Assembly: GCA_023387815.1 (NCBI GenBank)
Contig: JAEWHK010000049.1
Coordinates: forward strand, 1-64,000
Length of the DNA stretch: 64,000 bases
Origin: Pseudomonadota bacterium
GTDB lineage: Bacteria; Pseudomonadota; Gammaproteobacteria; Burkholderiales; Burkholderiaceae_B
Direction: 5' to 3'
Position 1 is the stretch's first letter, and every line of letters begins with the position of its first letter. A program made the translations under genes and the position numbers. This document shows positions 41,028 through 50,106 of this stretch, piece by piece. The notes below the pieces were generated by a model. That model ran no database searches, was not told where the DNA came from, and worked only from the letters and a program-made list of their open reading frames with translations.

Positions 41028-41843
41028 ATGAAGGAATTTGTCTTGTGCATTTTTAAGACATTGGGCTTCTACTGGGATCGCAGCCCTGTTCCCTACAACA
41101 TTCCTGAAAACACCATTGAGCGCGTACTATTTCGATACCACAAGATGCTTGCTGACTTCGTTTGGAGCGCAGGCACGCTTGAGCGGAATCCGTTCACTTA
41201 CACAGAAGTAAAAACGCTTCTTGATGGGGTAACGGTAGGCGGCCGCAGAATATCCGACCAGGAACAGATTCTTAATATTGCCGCCGGGTCAAAACGACTT
41301 TTTCAGCTAGTAAAACAAGCCAAATTCGTCATAAACAAGCTCACATTTTGCGAGCTTCACGTCCTATTAACTAGGAACGAAGCTCCCGATGGTGGCGCTT
41401 TTCGCGGTGAAGGCGAGGAAAAGTGCCTCACACCGTATGTTCAGATAAGCAGAGATAATCAATACTATCCACATCCGACGGTCGCTGGGGCCTTCGCCCT
41501 GAACGCGTTGTTCAATGCTGGAATTCAGATTATCAATGAAAGAATAGTTAGTCCTTTTGAGCGAGCAGTAACTTTCTTTTTATTCGGCGCCCTGCAAAAG
41601 TTTTTCTTCAAAGGCAATACGCGAACTGCGTTTCTCATGATGAATGGCATCCTGATGTCTCACGGGATCGACGCTATCAGCATATCGGCAGATCGTGCTC
41701 AGGAATTTAATGAGAATATGGTTCAGTTTTACCAAAGCAAAGACGCGACGTCGATGATTGCGTTCCTGATTGATTGCCATCCTGATGCGGCAGACATCTA
41801 TAAACAAAATCCCGGCTTGAAGAAAATCGCGGCAACCAGATAG
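41028..41843 (+). CDS. Fic-fold protein with a degenerate active site
   Basis: 271 residues. A Doc/Fic-like core is visible at residues 190-201, QKFFFKGNTRTA, followed by FLMMNGILMSHG, as in Fic proteins where HxFxxGN(G/K)R carries catalysis. Here the catalytic His is replaced by Gln, while Phe, GN and Arg remain. Conventional AMP transfer is therefore doubtful; another transferase or a non-catalytic role is possible. The N-terminal 180 residues contain a two-helix NPFTYTEVKTLLDG/INERIVSPFERAV scaffold typical of Fic neighbours. It stands alone between two operons and looks lower in GC than its surroundings, suggesting transfer. The start is uncertain because the ribosome site is weak. Confidence 0.65.
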   Translation: MKEFVLCIFKTLGFYWDRSPVPYNIPENTIERVLFRYHKMLADFVWSAGTLERNPFTYTEVKTLLDGVTVGGRRISDQEQILNIAAGSKRLFQLVKQAKFVINKLTFCELHVLLTRNEAPDGGAFRGEGEEKCLTPYVQISRDNQYYPHPTVAGAFALNALFNAGIQIINERIVSPFERAVTFFLFGALQKFFFKGNTRTAFLMMNGILMSHGIDAISISADRAQEFNENMVQFYQSKDATSMIAFLIDCHPDAADIYKQNPGLKKIAATR

Positions 41844-41902
41844 CCGGTTCAAGGACACAAACGCACCAACTGCCATCCGTGTCCTTGAACGATGATGCAA
41901 AA

Positions 41903-42907
41903 TCAATCGACTTTCGCGCCAGACTTTTGAACCACCTGAGTCCAGACCGGTGCCTCTTTGTTGATGAAATCAGAGAATGCATTGGCAGAGCCGGCCACTT
42001 CTGACGAACCCATCTGATCCAGCGCCTTGGTCATCTGTGGCGTTTTCATTGCCACGTTCACCGCTTTATTCAGCTTTTCTATAATCGCGGGAGGCGTACC
42101 TGCGGGAGCGAAAACGCCGTACCAGTTTTCAATCACGAAGTCCTTGAATCCCGATTCGACCATGGTTGGAACATCAGGAAGCACCTTGGTACGTTTTGCA
42201 CTTGTGGTTGCCAATGCCTTGACGGAGCCGGACTTCACGTGAGGCAACAGTACAGTGGTGGTTTCAAATGCGATAGGGACATGGCCCGCAATGACATCAT
42301 TCATCGCGGGACCTTGACCACGATAAGGAACATGCAGCATATTGACCGACTTCATCTGCTTGAATTGTTCACCGGCAAGATGCTGCGGGCTGCCGCTACC
42401 TCCCGAAGCGAAACTGTACTGATCAGGTGCCTTCTTCAATGCTTCTACCAGCTCCTGCGGCGTATTCACTTCAATTTTCTTTGGATTGACGTAAAGAACC
42501 AGAGGCACGGAAGCGACCTCACTTATTGGCGCCAGACTCTTCAGCGGATCCAGATGCAGTTTGTACAGGTTGCGATTGATGACCACGCCCGTATTGTTAC
42601 CCAGCAGTAGCGTACAACCATCGGGCTTGGCACGACCGACAAATTCAGTGCCTATATTGCTGCTGGCACCTGCCTTATTATCCACAATCACCGTTTTTCC
42701 AAGTTCCTGCTGCATGCCGGGAGCCAGGAGGCGCGCCAGAATGTCTGTGGTCCCGCCCGGTGGATACGGTGAAATAATCACGATATTGCTGCAGCTCAGA
42801 TCCTCCTGCGCAATTGCCGCTGCAGGCACCGTTAATCCTGTTACGGCAACGGTTGTGCCAAATACCAAGCCTGCGATTTTTTTCGAATTTCTTTTCTTGC
42901 TTTGCAT
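41903..42907 (-). CDS. Bug/TctC-family binding protein
   Basis: 334 residues from the ATG at 42907, with GGAGG upstream. A long signal peptide (ending AAAIAQ) is followed by SCSNIVIISPYPPGGTTDILARLLAPGMQQELGKTVIVDNKAGASSNIGTE. It is 19 bases downstream of an RraA-like gene in the same operon, so the ligand may be a hydroxy- or keto-dicarboxylate handled by that enzyme. No permease genes are adjacent. Confidence 0.86.
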   Translation of the reverse strand: MQSKKRNSKKIAGLVFGTTVAVTGLTVPAAAIAQEDLSCSNIVIISPYPPGGTTDILARLLAPGMQQELGKTVIVDNKAGASSNIGTEFVGRAKPDGCTLLLGNNTGVVINRNLYKLHLDPLKSLAPISEVASVPLVLYVNPKKIEVNTPQELVEALKKAPDQYSFASGGSGSPQHLAGEQFKQMKSVNMLHVPYRGQGPAMNDVIAGHVPIAFETTTVLLPHVKSGSVKALATTSAKRTKVLPDVPTMVESGFKDFVIENWYGVFAPAGTPPAIIEKLNKAVNVAMKTPQMTKALDQMGSSEVAGSANAFSDFINKEAPVWTQVVQKSGAKVD

Positions 42908-42926
42908 GTCTGCCTCCAGTTTTTCT

Positions 42927-43583
42927 TTATTGAGTGCGTTGTAAAGTGTGATAGCCAAGTTTTTCTCTGGCCTGTTTTAGTGTCATACCACCTTTGACAT
43001 AATCGACGATGGCCTGCTCTGCATTGTGAATCTCCAGTGCCTTGTCCAGTACTTCTTCGATTCGGTTTGCCGGAACGACAACCACACCGTCCCGATCGCC
43101 ACATAGCAGATCTCCCGGATTGACTCTGACGTCACCCAGAGATACGCTTTCGTTGATCGCCTCTACCTGGACGCGATCTTTACCGGTGCGCATGAACGCC
43201 CCGCGGCTGAAGATAGGGTATCCGCATTGCACTGCCTCCTCGACATCGCGGCAGACGCCGTTAATGACGGTTCCGCAAATCTGGCGCGCCTTTGCTATTT
43301 CGCTCAGGATTCCACCCCAGACTGTGCAATCAGTGCGTCCACCGTTATCCAGTACAACAACCTGCCCTGCCTGAACGTCGTCAATGAAATCGCCAACGGT
43401 CCCTGGCTGTTGCCGATCCAGAGGAGCAAATCGTACTGTGTAGGCCGTGCCCCAAAGCCGGAAGTTGCCCGTCACCGACGCAAGCCCGTGAGCACTGCCC
43501 GGGAGGCGCAAAAAATCCAGCGCATCTGAAATTTCTGCGTTGGATAACACTTGATATTTGAATTGCTGCCAGATCTGCTGCAT
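42927..43583 (-). CDS. RraA-like aldolase/decarboxylase family protein, copy 2
   Basis: 218 residues from the ATG at 43583 (GGGAGA upstream). The central region GGILSEIAKARQICGTVINGVCRDVEEAVQCGYPIFSRG matches 4-carboxy-4-hydroxy-2-oxoadipate aldolase/oxaloacetate decarboxylase-type proteins, with the conserved GxxxR-D dyad (NGVCRD). VNPGDLLCGDRDGVVVVP follows. It is only distantly related to the copy at 39328. It is first in an operon with a Bug protein and divergent from a GntR regulator. Confidence 0.84.
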   Translation of the reverse strand: MQQIWQQFKYQVLSNAEISDALDFLRLPGSAHGLASVTGNFRLWGTAYTVRFAPLDRQQPGTVGDFIDDVQAGQVVVLDNGGRTDCTVWGGILSEIAKARQICGTVINGVCRDVEEAVQCGYPIFSRGAFMRTGKDRVQVEAINESVSLGDVRVNPGDLLCGDRDGVVVVPANRIEEVLDKALEIHNAEQAIVDYVKGGMTLKQAREKLGYHTLQRTQ

Positions 43584-43627
43584 TGGGTCTCCCTTATGAA
43601 TTGATTTAGTTTGAGAAAATATAGCAC

Positions 43628-43636
43628 ATTGTCTGA
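43628..43636. promoter_or_regulatory. Half-conserved second GntR site
   Basis: ATTGTCTGA repeats the left part of the site at 43650-43662 exactly 22 bp (two helical turns) away, on the RraA side of the divergent region. It could be a lower-affinity operator near the RraA promoter. Confidence 0.4.
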
Positions 43637-43649
43637 TTTTTATACATAG

Positions 43650-43662
43650 ATTGTCGGACAAT
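43650..43662. promoter_or_regulatory. GntR/FadR-type operator
   Basis: ATTGTCGGACAAT is symmetric except for its centre and fits the FCD-subgroup pattern TTGTnnnACAA exactly. It lies between the divergent RraA/Bug operon and the GntR gene at 43735, the expected place for its own operator. Confidence 0.65.
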
Positions 43663-43734
43663 ATTAGTTTTCTCGACCCACAATCACGGTATATAATTCT
43701 TTCCAACTCTAAAATGGCAGGAAAACGGCAACAT

Positions 43735-44385
43735 ATGACATCGAAACGCGCAGTAATCGCCCAGGCTATCAGGCAGGAAATCATGGCTGGTCGATGGTCG
43801 CCGGGCCAACGTCTGACCGAGCGTGCTCTTTGTGATTTCACTGGAGCAAGTCGTTCTTCCGTCAGAGAGGCGCTGCAGCTGTTGCAACAGGAAGGATATA
43901 TAGAGACCCGACCCAATCAGGGAGTCCGTGTCGCCACCCTTGACGCGCATGAAGCCGCAGATATCTATCAGATCAGATCGGTTCTGGAAGGTCTTGCGGC
44001 ACGCAACTTCATCAATATGGCTACGGCGGCGCAGCGTCATATCCTGCGAGAGTCCCTGGAAGATCTGGAAGCATCTATTGAGCGTGAAGACGTCGCCGGG
44101 CAGCTCAAGGCGATTGAAGACTTTTACGAAGCGCTGCTGGATGGGTGTTATAACGCCGTCCTGAAAAACACACTCAGAGAACTACACGGAAAAATATCGC
44201 GGCTACGCGCAACATCAATATTGAGTCCCGGGCGCATACGAAATACGCTTCGCGAAATGCAAAAGATTGGCCGCGCAATTGAGGCGAATGATGAAGCGCA
44301 GGCTTGGCAGGCTTGCGTGGATCACATGCAGCACACATCTGCTGTAGCGATTCGCATGATTGATCGTCTTAAGGGAGACGTGTGA
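43735..44385 (+). CDS. GntR-family regulator, FadR/FCD subgroup
   Basis: 216 residues from the ATG at 43735 (MTSKRAVIAQAI), chosen because AGGA precedes it and the winged helix begins at once; in-frame starts at 43714 and 43651 are possible. DNA-binding part IRQEIMAGRWSPGQRLTERALCDFTGASRSSVREALQLLQQEGYIETRPNQGVRV; the FCD effector domain follows. Divergent from the RraA/Bug operon, with a matching TTGTCGGACAA operator between, it is probably the repressor of that operon. Confidence 0.84.
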   Translation: MTSKRAVIAQAIRQEIMAGRWSPGQRLTERALCDFTGASRSSVREALQLLQQEGYIETRPNQGVRVATLDAHEAADIYQIRSVLEGLAARNFINMATAAQRHILRESLEDLEASIEREDVAGQLKAIEDFYEALLDGCYNAVLKNTLRELHGKISRLRATSILSPGRIRNTLREMQKIGRAIEANDEAQAWQACVDHMQHTSAVAIRMIDRLKGDV

Positions 44386-44447
44386 ACAGGCCAGAGGTTA
44401 CCGTACATCTGTCATCTATTGCGATTGCCATCGATTTACGCACCAAT

Positions 44448-44482
44448 AAAAAATCCCCAGGATCAGATTGCATCCTGGGGAT
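44448..44482 (-). terminator. Intrinsic terminator for the porin transcript
   Basis: Perfect 11-bp stem ATCCCCAGGAT (44453-44463) / ATCCTGGGGAT (44472-44482) with an 8-base loop. On the minus strand it is followed by TTTTTT. It lies about 190 bases after the porin stop and also sits at the end of the convergent GntR gene. The orientation of the T-run favours the porin side. Confidence 0.75.
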
Positions 44483-44669
44483 TCGCACTACGGAGATATT
44501 ATTTGATTCTTTGGGGTTAACCGCTGGCGAAAGTCGCACGTCTTGTGTAGAAAAATGATTAGCGATCCATTCTCTACTACGACTATCTGCCAAACCCCGA
44601 GTTTCCGCTATTGCACTTGTGAATCGCGATTGTGGCCAGCCTGAGCTGGCCCTCACGACTCAGCTGTAC

Positions 44670-45857
44670 TTAGAAGCGGTGGTTCAGACCAATCGTAACC
44701 AGCGTGGATTTGACTTTGGCAGTTTCCTGATTGTCAAATTTCAGCTTGCCTGTGCCGTAAGATACAAGGCCGTATACGGTGGTACGTTTGGACAGTTTGT
44801 GGTCATAGCCAACGCTGAAGATATGCAGGCGGCCTTTGGCACCATCAAATTCGTCGCCTTTATTCTTCGTGGCGTTACCCTGATAAGAAGCCATCAGTTT
44901 GCCACTGTCGCCTACGTTTGCAGACAGACCCGCCATCCAGGATTGCTGACGGAAGCCATCGGTTTGAGCGTAGTTAGGACCGCCTGGAACACCCGTGAAC
45001 GAATTGAACACAGAGTTCAGGCCAGTACTGCCCAGACCGCTGCTGGCGATAGTAGATGTTGCTGCTGCACCACGGATCTGACCATAACCCAGATAGGCTT
45101 TGACCACTTCAAAGTCATAAGCACCAAAGATGTTCCACATATGTGTTGTGGATTTGTTATCGCTGACTTCCGTGCGAATGTCAGTGCGGAAACGGTCATA
45201 GGATGCGCCGAGTGAAACCGGACCATTGTCATAAGACGCACCCAGAGAGAGCCAGTGTGATGTGTCTTCGTCACGGTAGTAAACATCATCCAGTTCGCCG
45301 GTTTCCTTGGAGTTCTGGCCAGCATAAAGAACGCCGAACTTGAAGCCTGACAGGTCAGGAGTCAGATATTTGATCGCATTATCCACGCGGCCATAGGTTG
45401 ATGCACCGAAAGCACCAGACAGCACGCCGGCCTGATCGTAGCCCACGCCGAATGGGTTGAGGCTGGAAACGGTGTCAGCACCCACGTTCAGCTGGCGACC
45501 CAATGTCAGCGTACCCCAGTTTGCACCAGTCAGACCAACATAGGCATAACGACCAAACAGACGGTTACCCTGAGCCGAGCGACCATCACCCAGTGTGTAT
45601 CCACTCTCCAGATTGAAGATTGCGCTTGTGCCGTTACCCAGGTCTTCAACGCCTTTCATACCCCAACGGTTACCGTTGCGGATGCCGCTTACCAGGCCGA
45701 TATCACGGCTTTTAACCCATGAATCACCCTGGCTGACTTTGGTTTGTTTGTAACCAGGACCGGCATCAACGATACCGTAGAGCGTGACGGAAGTTTCAGC
45801 TTGAGCGACTCCGGCGAAGCCGACTGCCATTGCTGCAGCGAGCAAAGTCTTTTTCAT
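44670..45857 (-). CDS. General outer-membrane porin (OmpC/Bordetella type)
   Basis: 395 residues. The signal peptide MKKTLLAAAMAVGFAGVAQA is followed by ETSVTLYGIVDAGPGYKQTK, the standard opening of betaproteobacterial trimeric porins, and the L3-type segment near the middle. The protein ends LVTIGLNHRF with a terminal Phe, required for outer-membrane assembly. Codon use is strongly biased toward common codons, as expected of an abundant protein. It is monocistronic, with promoter and terminator both recognisable. Confidence 0.9.
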   Translation of the reverse strand: MKKTLLAAAMAVGFAGVAQAETSVTLYGIVDAGPGYKQTKVSQGDSWVKSRDIGLVSGIRNGNRWGMKGVEDLGNGTSAIFNLESGYTLGDGRSAQGNRLFGRYAYVGLTGANWGTLTLGRQLNVGADTVSSLNPFGVGYDQAGVLSGAFGASTYGRVDNAIKYLTPDLSGFKFGVLYAGQNSKETGELDDVYYRDEDTSHWLSLGASYDNGPVSLGASYDRFRTDIRTEVSDNKSTTHMWNIFGAYDFEVVKAYLGYGQIRGAAATSTIASSGLGSTGLNSVFNSFTGVPGGPNYAQTDGFRQQSWMAGLSANVGDSGKLMASYQGNATKNKGDEFDGAKGRLHIFSVGYDHKLSKRTTVYGLVSYGTGKLKFDNQETAKVKSTLVTIGLNHRF

Positions 45858-45866
45858 GTAATAAAT

Positions 45867-45877
45867 CTCCTCAGGAG
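45867..45877 (-). promoter_or_regulatory. Porin ribosome site inside a small hairpin
   Basis: CTCC-TGA-GGAG on the minus strand: the Shine-Dalgarno GGAG can pair with the CTCC just before it. The stem is only 4 bp with a 3-base loop, so any effect on translation would be modest. Confidence 0.35.
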
Positions 45878-45946
45878 GTGGGTGTCGTTTTTATGACAAA
45901 AAATTCTTGTAACAGAAAAGTTTCAGAAACGTTTCAGCTTCGAGAA

Positions 45947-45975
45947 AATATAAAGAGTTGCTCCCGGCCTGTAAA
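45947..45975 (-). promoter_or_regulatory. Porin promoter
   Basis: On the minus strand, -35 TTTACA (45975-45970) and -10 TATATT (45952-45947) are separated by 17 bases, a near-consensus sigma-70 layout. This predicts a leader of about 80 bases before the porin ATG. Confidence 0.6.
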
Positions 45976-46334
45976 GATGGGCTTCTGCGGGCGATTGACC
46001 AGTTTTGAATATCAGGACGCCATCGAAATTGAGATTCCTGGCTTCATGAAGCAAGCTCATTTATGCACGCAAGTTCCATTTGGGGATATCGATAGTTTTC
46101 CTGCCTATCTTCAATTACATACGTGATATCAATGGCTTAATTGCACCAACATCGCGCGCAGCAGGAAAATTGCATCTGTGGTTTTTCGTCAATATTGTGT
46201 GCTTTTTCAACAACACCAGACACGGTTGTAACCACAAAGACAGGGTTTACCTGCATAGGGCATACACTTACGCGATCCTGACGAATTTGTGACTGAAATG
46301 CGACATTTTGTATCTTTGCCTAGGCAAGGGTCGC

Positions 46335-49300
46335 TTATTGCTGCCCAACTGTCTGTCTTTGTATCAGGTGAGCATAAAAGCCGCCGGCATCCATTAATGC
46401 CTCATGAGAACCCGCCTCCACAATCCGTCCCTGATCAATGACCAGAATGCGGTCGGCCGAACGCACAGTGGACAGTCGGTGTGCAATGATGATTGTGGTA
46501 CGGCCGTGCATCAACCGATTCAGTGATTCATTGATCAGATTTTCGCTCAGGGTATCCAGGCTTGACGTTGCTTCGTCCAGAATCAGCACGGGCGCATCTT
46601 TCAGAAATGCCCTGGCAATGGAAATACGCTGACGCTGACCGCCGGACAGCTGCAACCCCCGGTCTCCTACGGGCGTGTCCAGACCTTCCGGCAATGTGTT
46701 CACAAAACTTGTGAGCGCGGCCTGATCAATCGCGCGCTGCAATTGTTCCGCAGACGCCTCCGGGTTACCCAGCAGAATGTTTTCGCCGAGGGTCTGATTA
46801 AAGATCCATGTATCCTGTGCCACTAGCGCGATATTGCGTCTCAGGGATTCCTGCTGAAGCTGCTTTAAATCGATGCCGTCAATGCTGATCGTGCCTTCTT
46901 GTGGATCCCAGAATCTCAACAGAAGATTGGCCAGCGTCGTTTTCCCTGAACCAGAAGATCCCACAAGTGCAATTTTGCTTCCCGGGGCAATATCAATGTT
47001 GATATCAGAAAGGACCTGTCGATCGCCGTAAGAGAAATTCACACGATCAAAATGAATTGCCGGTCCCTGACGATGCTCCTGGAGATGCTGCGGACCATCC
47101 TTGATGAGCACCGGCTCGCTCTCAATGGCATCCAGCCGCCGTGTAGATGCCAGCGAATCGGCCAGCTGTCTGGCTGTCTGGGCTAATTCGGTAAGTGGCA
47201 GGAAGGCGGAGACCGCAATCAGCGCCATCAGTGGCACTGTTCCCACCGCCAGCCCCTGCGTCTGCGACAGATAAGCACCAGTCAGCAGCACTGCCAGTGT
47301 CCCCAAAGAGGAAATGACCTCCTGCAATGACACTTGCAATGTTATGTCCTGATACGCGCCAACACGCACCTCCTGATACTGCGCTATTGATTCTTCAAAC
47401 TGCTTTCTGCGAACCCCGGTAGCCTGAAAGGCAATCAGCTCGTTCATCCCTTGCAGCGTGTCTACCATGAATGCATTCATGAGGCCCATGTTCCGACGTG
47501 ACTGCTCTCCCAGTGCGTCGGCGCGACGCCGCATCAGTACCGGCAGGAATGCCGCCAGCAACATGAACGGAATCAGGACTAGCGCAACCTGCCAGGCCAG
47601 AGAAAACAGAATGATCAGTACCGTGCTTGGAATCAGCAGCGCCACGAAGGCCGGCGCAATCATATGGGCGAAGAAGAATTCGACGGTTTCAATATCCTGC
47701 GTTGCCAGGCTCGTCAGATCGCCTGATCGGCGCCGCAGCATATATGCCGGCGCCAGACGTTCCAGGCAGTCATAAAGTCTTACGCGCATCTTCGCCAGCA
47801 GTTGATAGGCCATCTCGTGCGATCGCCAGGTTTCGTTCCATTGCAAATACGATGCCAGCGGAACCAGGACTGCCATGGCAATCAGATAATAGCCAAAACC
47901 AGAATCGGCCTTGACCGCTGCCACGGTCATTGCGCTCAATATGCTGATTGCAATAAGCGCATAAATTCTGCCCATTCCCGACAAGACCGTCAGCACCACT
48001 TGTCGCTTCCATGGTCGTATGTAGCTGAACAGCACCCTCAGTATTTCAATCATTGGCTTTCTGGGTACGTCCGATTCGATTGCCTGCGGCTGCGGGGCAA
48101 TTTCAGCGTTCCGAGCCGGCAGTTCGGCCTCTGCAGCTGATCCCGTACCCCGATCAACTGCCGTACTATTATTATCCGTCGCTGCTACACCAAGATTTTC
48201 AGAGTAAAAGAGACCATTTTCTGCCTCAGCCGAATCTAAGTTGCCTGCATGCATCACGCCATTTGCATCGGTAGTCTCTTCATGTATCGTATCTGCATGA
48301 CTTAACTGATCCAGCATCAATTCACGGTAGATGTCAGAATTTTTGATCAGATCTGTGTGCTTCCCACTGGCCGCGATCCTGCCGTCATGCAGCACAATGA
48401 TACGATCAGCATTGATGACACTTGAAAGTCGATGTGCTAGGACAAGGGTGGTGCGTCCCTGCGCCAACGATTCCAGCGCCCGCTCAATCTGGTGCTCGTT
48501 TTCCGCATCCACGCTGGACAGTGCCTCGTCCAGAATCAGGATTGGAGAATTTCTGAGAATGGCGCGCGCAATTGCCAGTCGCTGCTTCTGGCCACCCGAC
48601 AGGCGAAGCCCCCGCTCTCCGATAAGGGTGTCATATCCCTGAGGGAGTGCCAGAATGAACTCATGCGCATTCGCCGCTTTACTGGCTGCCAGAATCTGTT
48701 CGCGCGTCGCCTCAGGTGCTGCCAGCTTCAGGTTCTCTTCGACTGACCCAAAGAATAGATAAGTATCTTGCTGCACAACGGCAATACTGCTGCGCAGTGC
48801 TTCGCTGGAATATTCACAAATGTCATGCTCACCCATCAGCACGCGTCCGCTACCCGGAACTGAAAACCCCAGAAGCAGTTTGACGAGCGTGGATTTGCCG
48901 CTGCCGCTATGACCCACCACAGCAACGCGCTCTCCCGCACCCACAGTGAAGGAAATGTCATCAAGTGCGCGACGTCTTTGTCCCGAATAGGAAAAGCTGA
49001 CGTTTTCAAAGGCAAAAGACGCGCTGGGTAGTGCATTGCGATGGCCCTGACCACCCGTTGTCGGCACCGGCACATTCAACAATTCACGTATGCTTTCCGC
49101 CGCTGCATTGGCCGTCATCCCTTTATGTAGCAGGGCCCGCAGGTCTCTTAACGGGCGAAAGACCTCTGTGCCTGCCATCAGAACGATCAATAATGCTTCC
49201 AGCGACATCTGGCCTTGCGACACGCGCCAGGCGCCCAGTGCAATCGCCCCCGCCGCGCCGCCAGCGATGGCCAGATCCGTGACCGCCCGATTGAGCATAT

Positions 49301-50015
49301 TGGTCTGCGTGACAAAGAAAGTGCTGTCACTCAGTTCACGCGCTCGTTGTGCCAGTCGCTTGCCAAATGTCATACTCTGCCCGAAAGCCTTGAGCGTAGT
49401 CAGGCCCTGAATACCGTCCAGTAACGTATCACCAAATGCCTTATAGGTTGCAGACAGTGAAAGAGCCGCCCGCGCGCTGATGCGAGTCAACAGTAACGGC
49501 AGAATCAGACCAAGGATTGCGGCGATGGAAACGACCGCGGCCACCGGTACGTCCCACCACGCGAGTATGACAAACAGAATAATTGGCACGGCCCCTGAAA
49601 TAATCAGCTGGGGCAGATATTCACCAAAGAACACTTGCAACTGCTCCACACTGCTGGTGGCGGCAAGTACAACCTGACCGGTTTTTCTTTGTGCAAGCCA
49701 GGCCGGGCCCAGGCTGACCAGCCTGTCATATAACGACAGACGCAGCTGATCCTGTATTTTTGCGGCGGTATGGTGGGCAAGGGATGCGCGTGTATATTCC
49801 AGCCCCATACGCAAGAGAATGACAACGAGCAGCGCGATGCCTTGCGGCCATAATTGTCCGATTGGCACGTTCTGAAAGACCTGCGCAATTAGCCAGCCCA
49901 TCAGAATATAGCGAATCATGCTGCAAGCCACCGAGAGAAAGCCTATGACAACGGCCAGCGCAATCCTGTGACGAAAGCCTCTGGTAAAACTCAACAATTC
50001 CCGGTCAATGTACAT
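46335..50015 (-). CDS. Fused double ABC transporter (two TMD-NBD halves in one chain)
   Basis: 1226 residues: membrane domain 1 (about 15-310), ATPase 1 (about 345-575; Walker A GHSGSGKSTL, LSGGQKQRLA, ILILDEALSSVD), an acidic low-complexity linker (about 580-660), membrane domain 2 (about 665-960) and ATPase 2 (about 990-1220; GSSGSGKTTL, LSGGQRQRIS, VLILDEATSSLD). Both halves keep intact ATPase motifs. This is the heterodimeric exporter design (CydDC- or YbtPQ/IrtAB-like) fused into one polypeptide. The substrate is unknown. It stands alone between the porin and the acyl-CoA ligase. I checked the coding frame for an internal break and saw none. Confidence 0.85.
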   Translation of the reverse strand: MYIDRELLSFTRGFRHRIALAVVIGFLSVACSMIRYILMGWLIAQVFQNVPIGQLWPQGIALLVVILLRMGLEYTRASLAHHTAAKIQDQLRLSLYDRLVSLGPAWLAQRKTGQVVLAATSSVEQLQVFFGEYLPQLIISGAVPIILFVILAWWDVPVAAVVSIAAILGLILPLLLTRISARAALSLSATYKAFGDTLLDGIQGLTTLKAFGQSMTFGKRLAQRARELSDSTFFVTQTNMLNRAVTDLAIAGGAAGAIALGAWRVSQGQMSLEALLIVLMAGTEVFRPLRDLRALLHKGMTANAAAESIRELLNVPVPTTGGQGHRNALPSASFAFENVSFSYSGQRRRALDDISFTVGAGERVAVVGHSGSGKSTLVKLLLGFSVPGSGRVLMGEHDICEYSSEALRSSIAVVQQDTYLFFGSVEENLKLAAPEATREQILAASKAANAHEFILALPQGYDTLIGERGLRLSGGQKQRLAIARAILRNSPILILDEALSSVDAENEHQIERALESLAQGRTTLVLAHRLSSVINADRIIVLHDGRIAASGKHTDLIKNSDIYRELMLDQLSHADTIHEETTDANGVMHAGNLDSAEAENGLFYSENLGVAATDNNSTAVDRGTGSAAEAELPARNAEIAPQPQAIESDVPRKPMIEILRVLFSYIRPWKRQVVLTVLSGMGRIYALIAISILSAMTVAAVKADSGFGYYLIAMAVLVPLASYLQWNETWRSHEMAYQLLAKMRVRLYDCLERLAPAYMLRRRSGDLTSLATQDIETVEFFFAHMIAPAFVALLIPSTVLIILFSLAWQVALVLIPFMLLAAFLPVLMRRRADALGEQSRRNMGLMNAFMVDTLQGMNELIAFQATGVRRKQFEESIAQYQEVRVGAYQDITLQVSLQEVISSLGTLAVLLTGAYLSQTQGLAVGTVPLMALIAVSAFLPLTELAQTARQLADSLASTRRLDAIESEPVLIKDGPQHLQEHRQGPAIHFDRVNFSYGDRQVLSDINIDIAPGSKIALVGSSGSGKTTLANLLLRFWDPQEGTISIDGIDLKQLQQESLRRNIALVAQDTWIFNQTLGENILLGNPEASAEQLQRAIDQAALTSFVNTLPEGLDTPVGDRGLQLSGGQRQRISIARAFLKDAPVLILDEATSSLDTLSENLINESLNRLMHGRTTIIIAHRLSTVRSADRILVIDQGRIVEAGSHEALMDAGGFYAHLIQRQTVGQQ

Positions 50016-50106
50016 CCACCCCTGCCTTTGCTAGCACTTCTTCATTAACGATTGAACCGGCGCGACGCCTGTCAGCTTCTGACCCGGCAGCCCCCCTCGT
50101 TCAATT

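Larger units (their letters stand above)
45858..46334. other. 477-base region upstream of the porin, non-coding
   Basis: It holds the porin promoter and leader (45858-45975) and then about 350 bases with no convincing gene on either strand. A perfect palindrome TTGCCTAGGCAA (46316-46327) lies just beyond the stop of the ABC exporter gene. A repeated TTTCAG at 45930-45946 in the porin leader has no clear meaning. A small RNA cannot be excluded. Confidence 0.5.

Noticed and set aside
45830..46292. Two open frames upstream of the porin on the plus strand
   Set aside because: They overlap the porin start and promoter and show no recognisable protein features.
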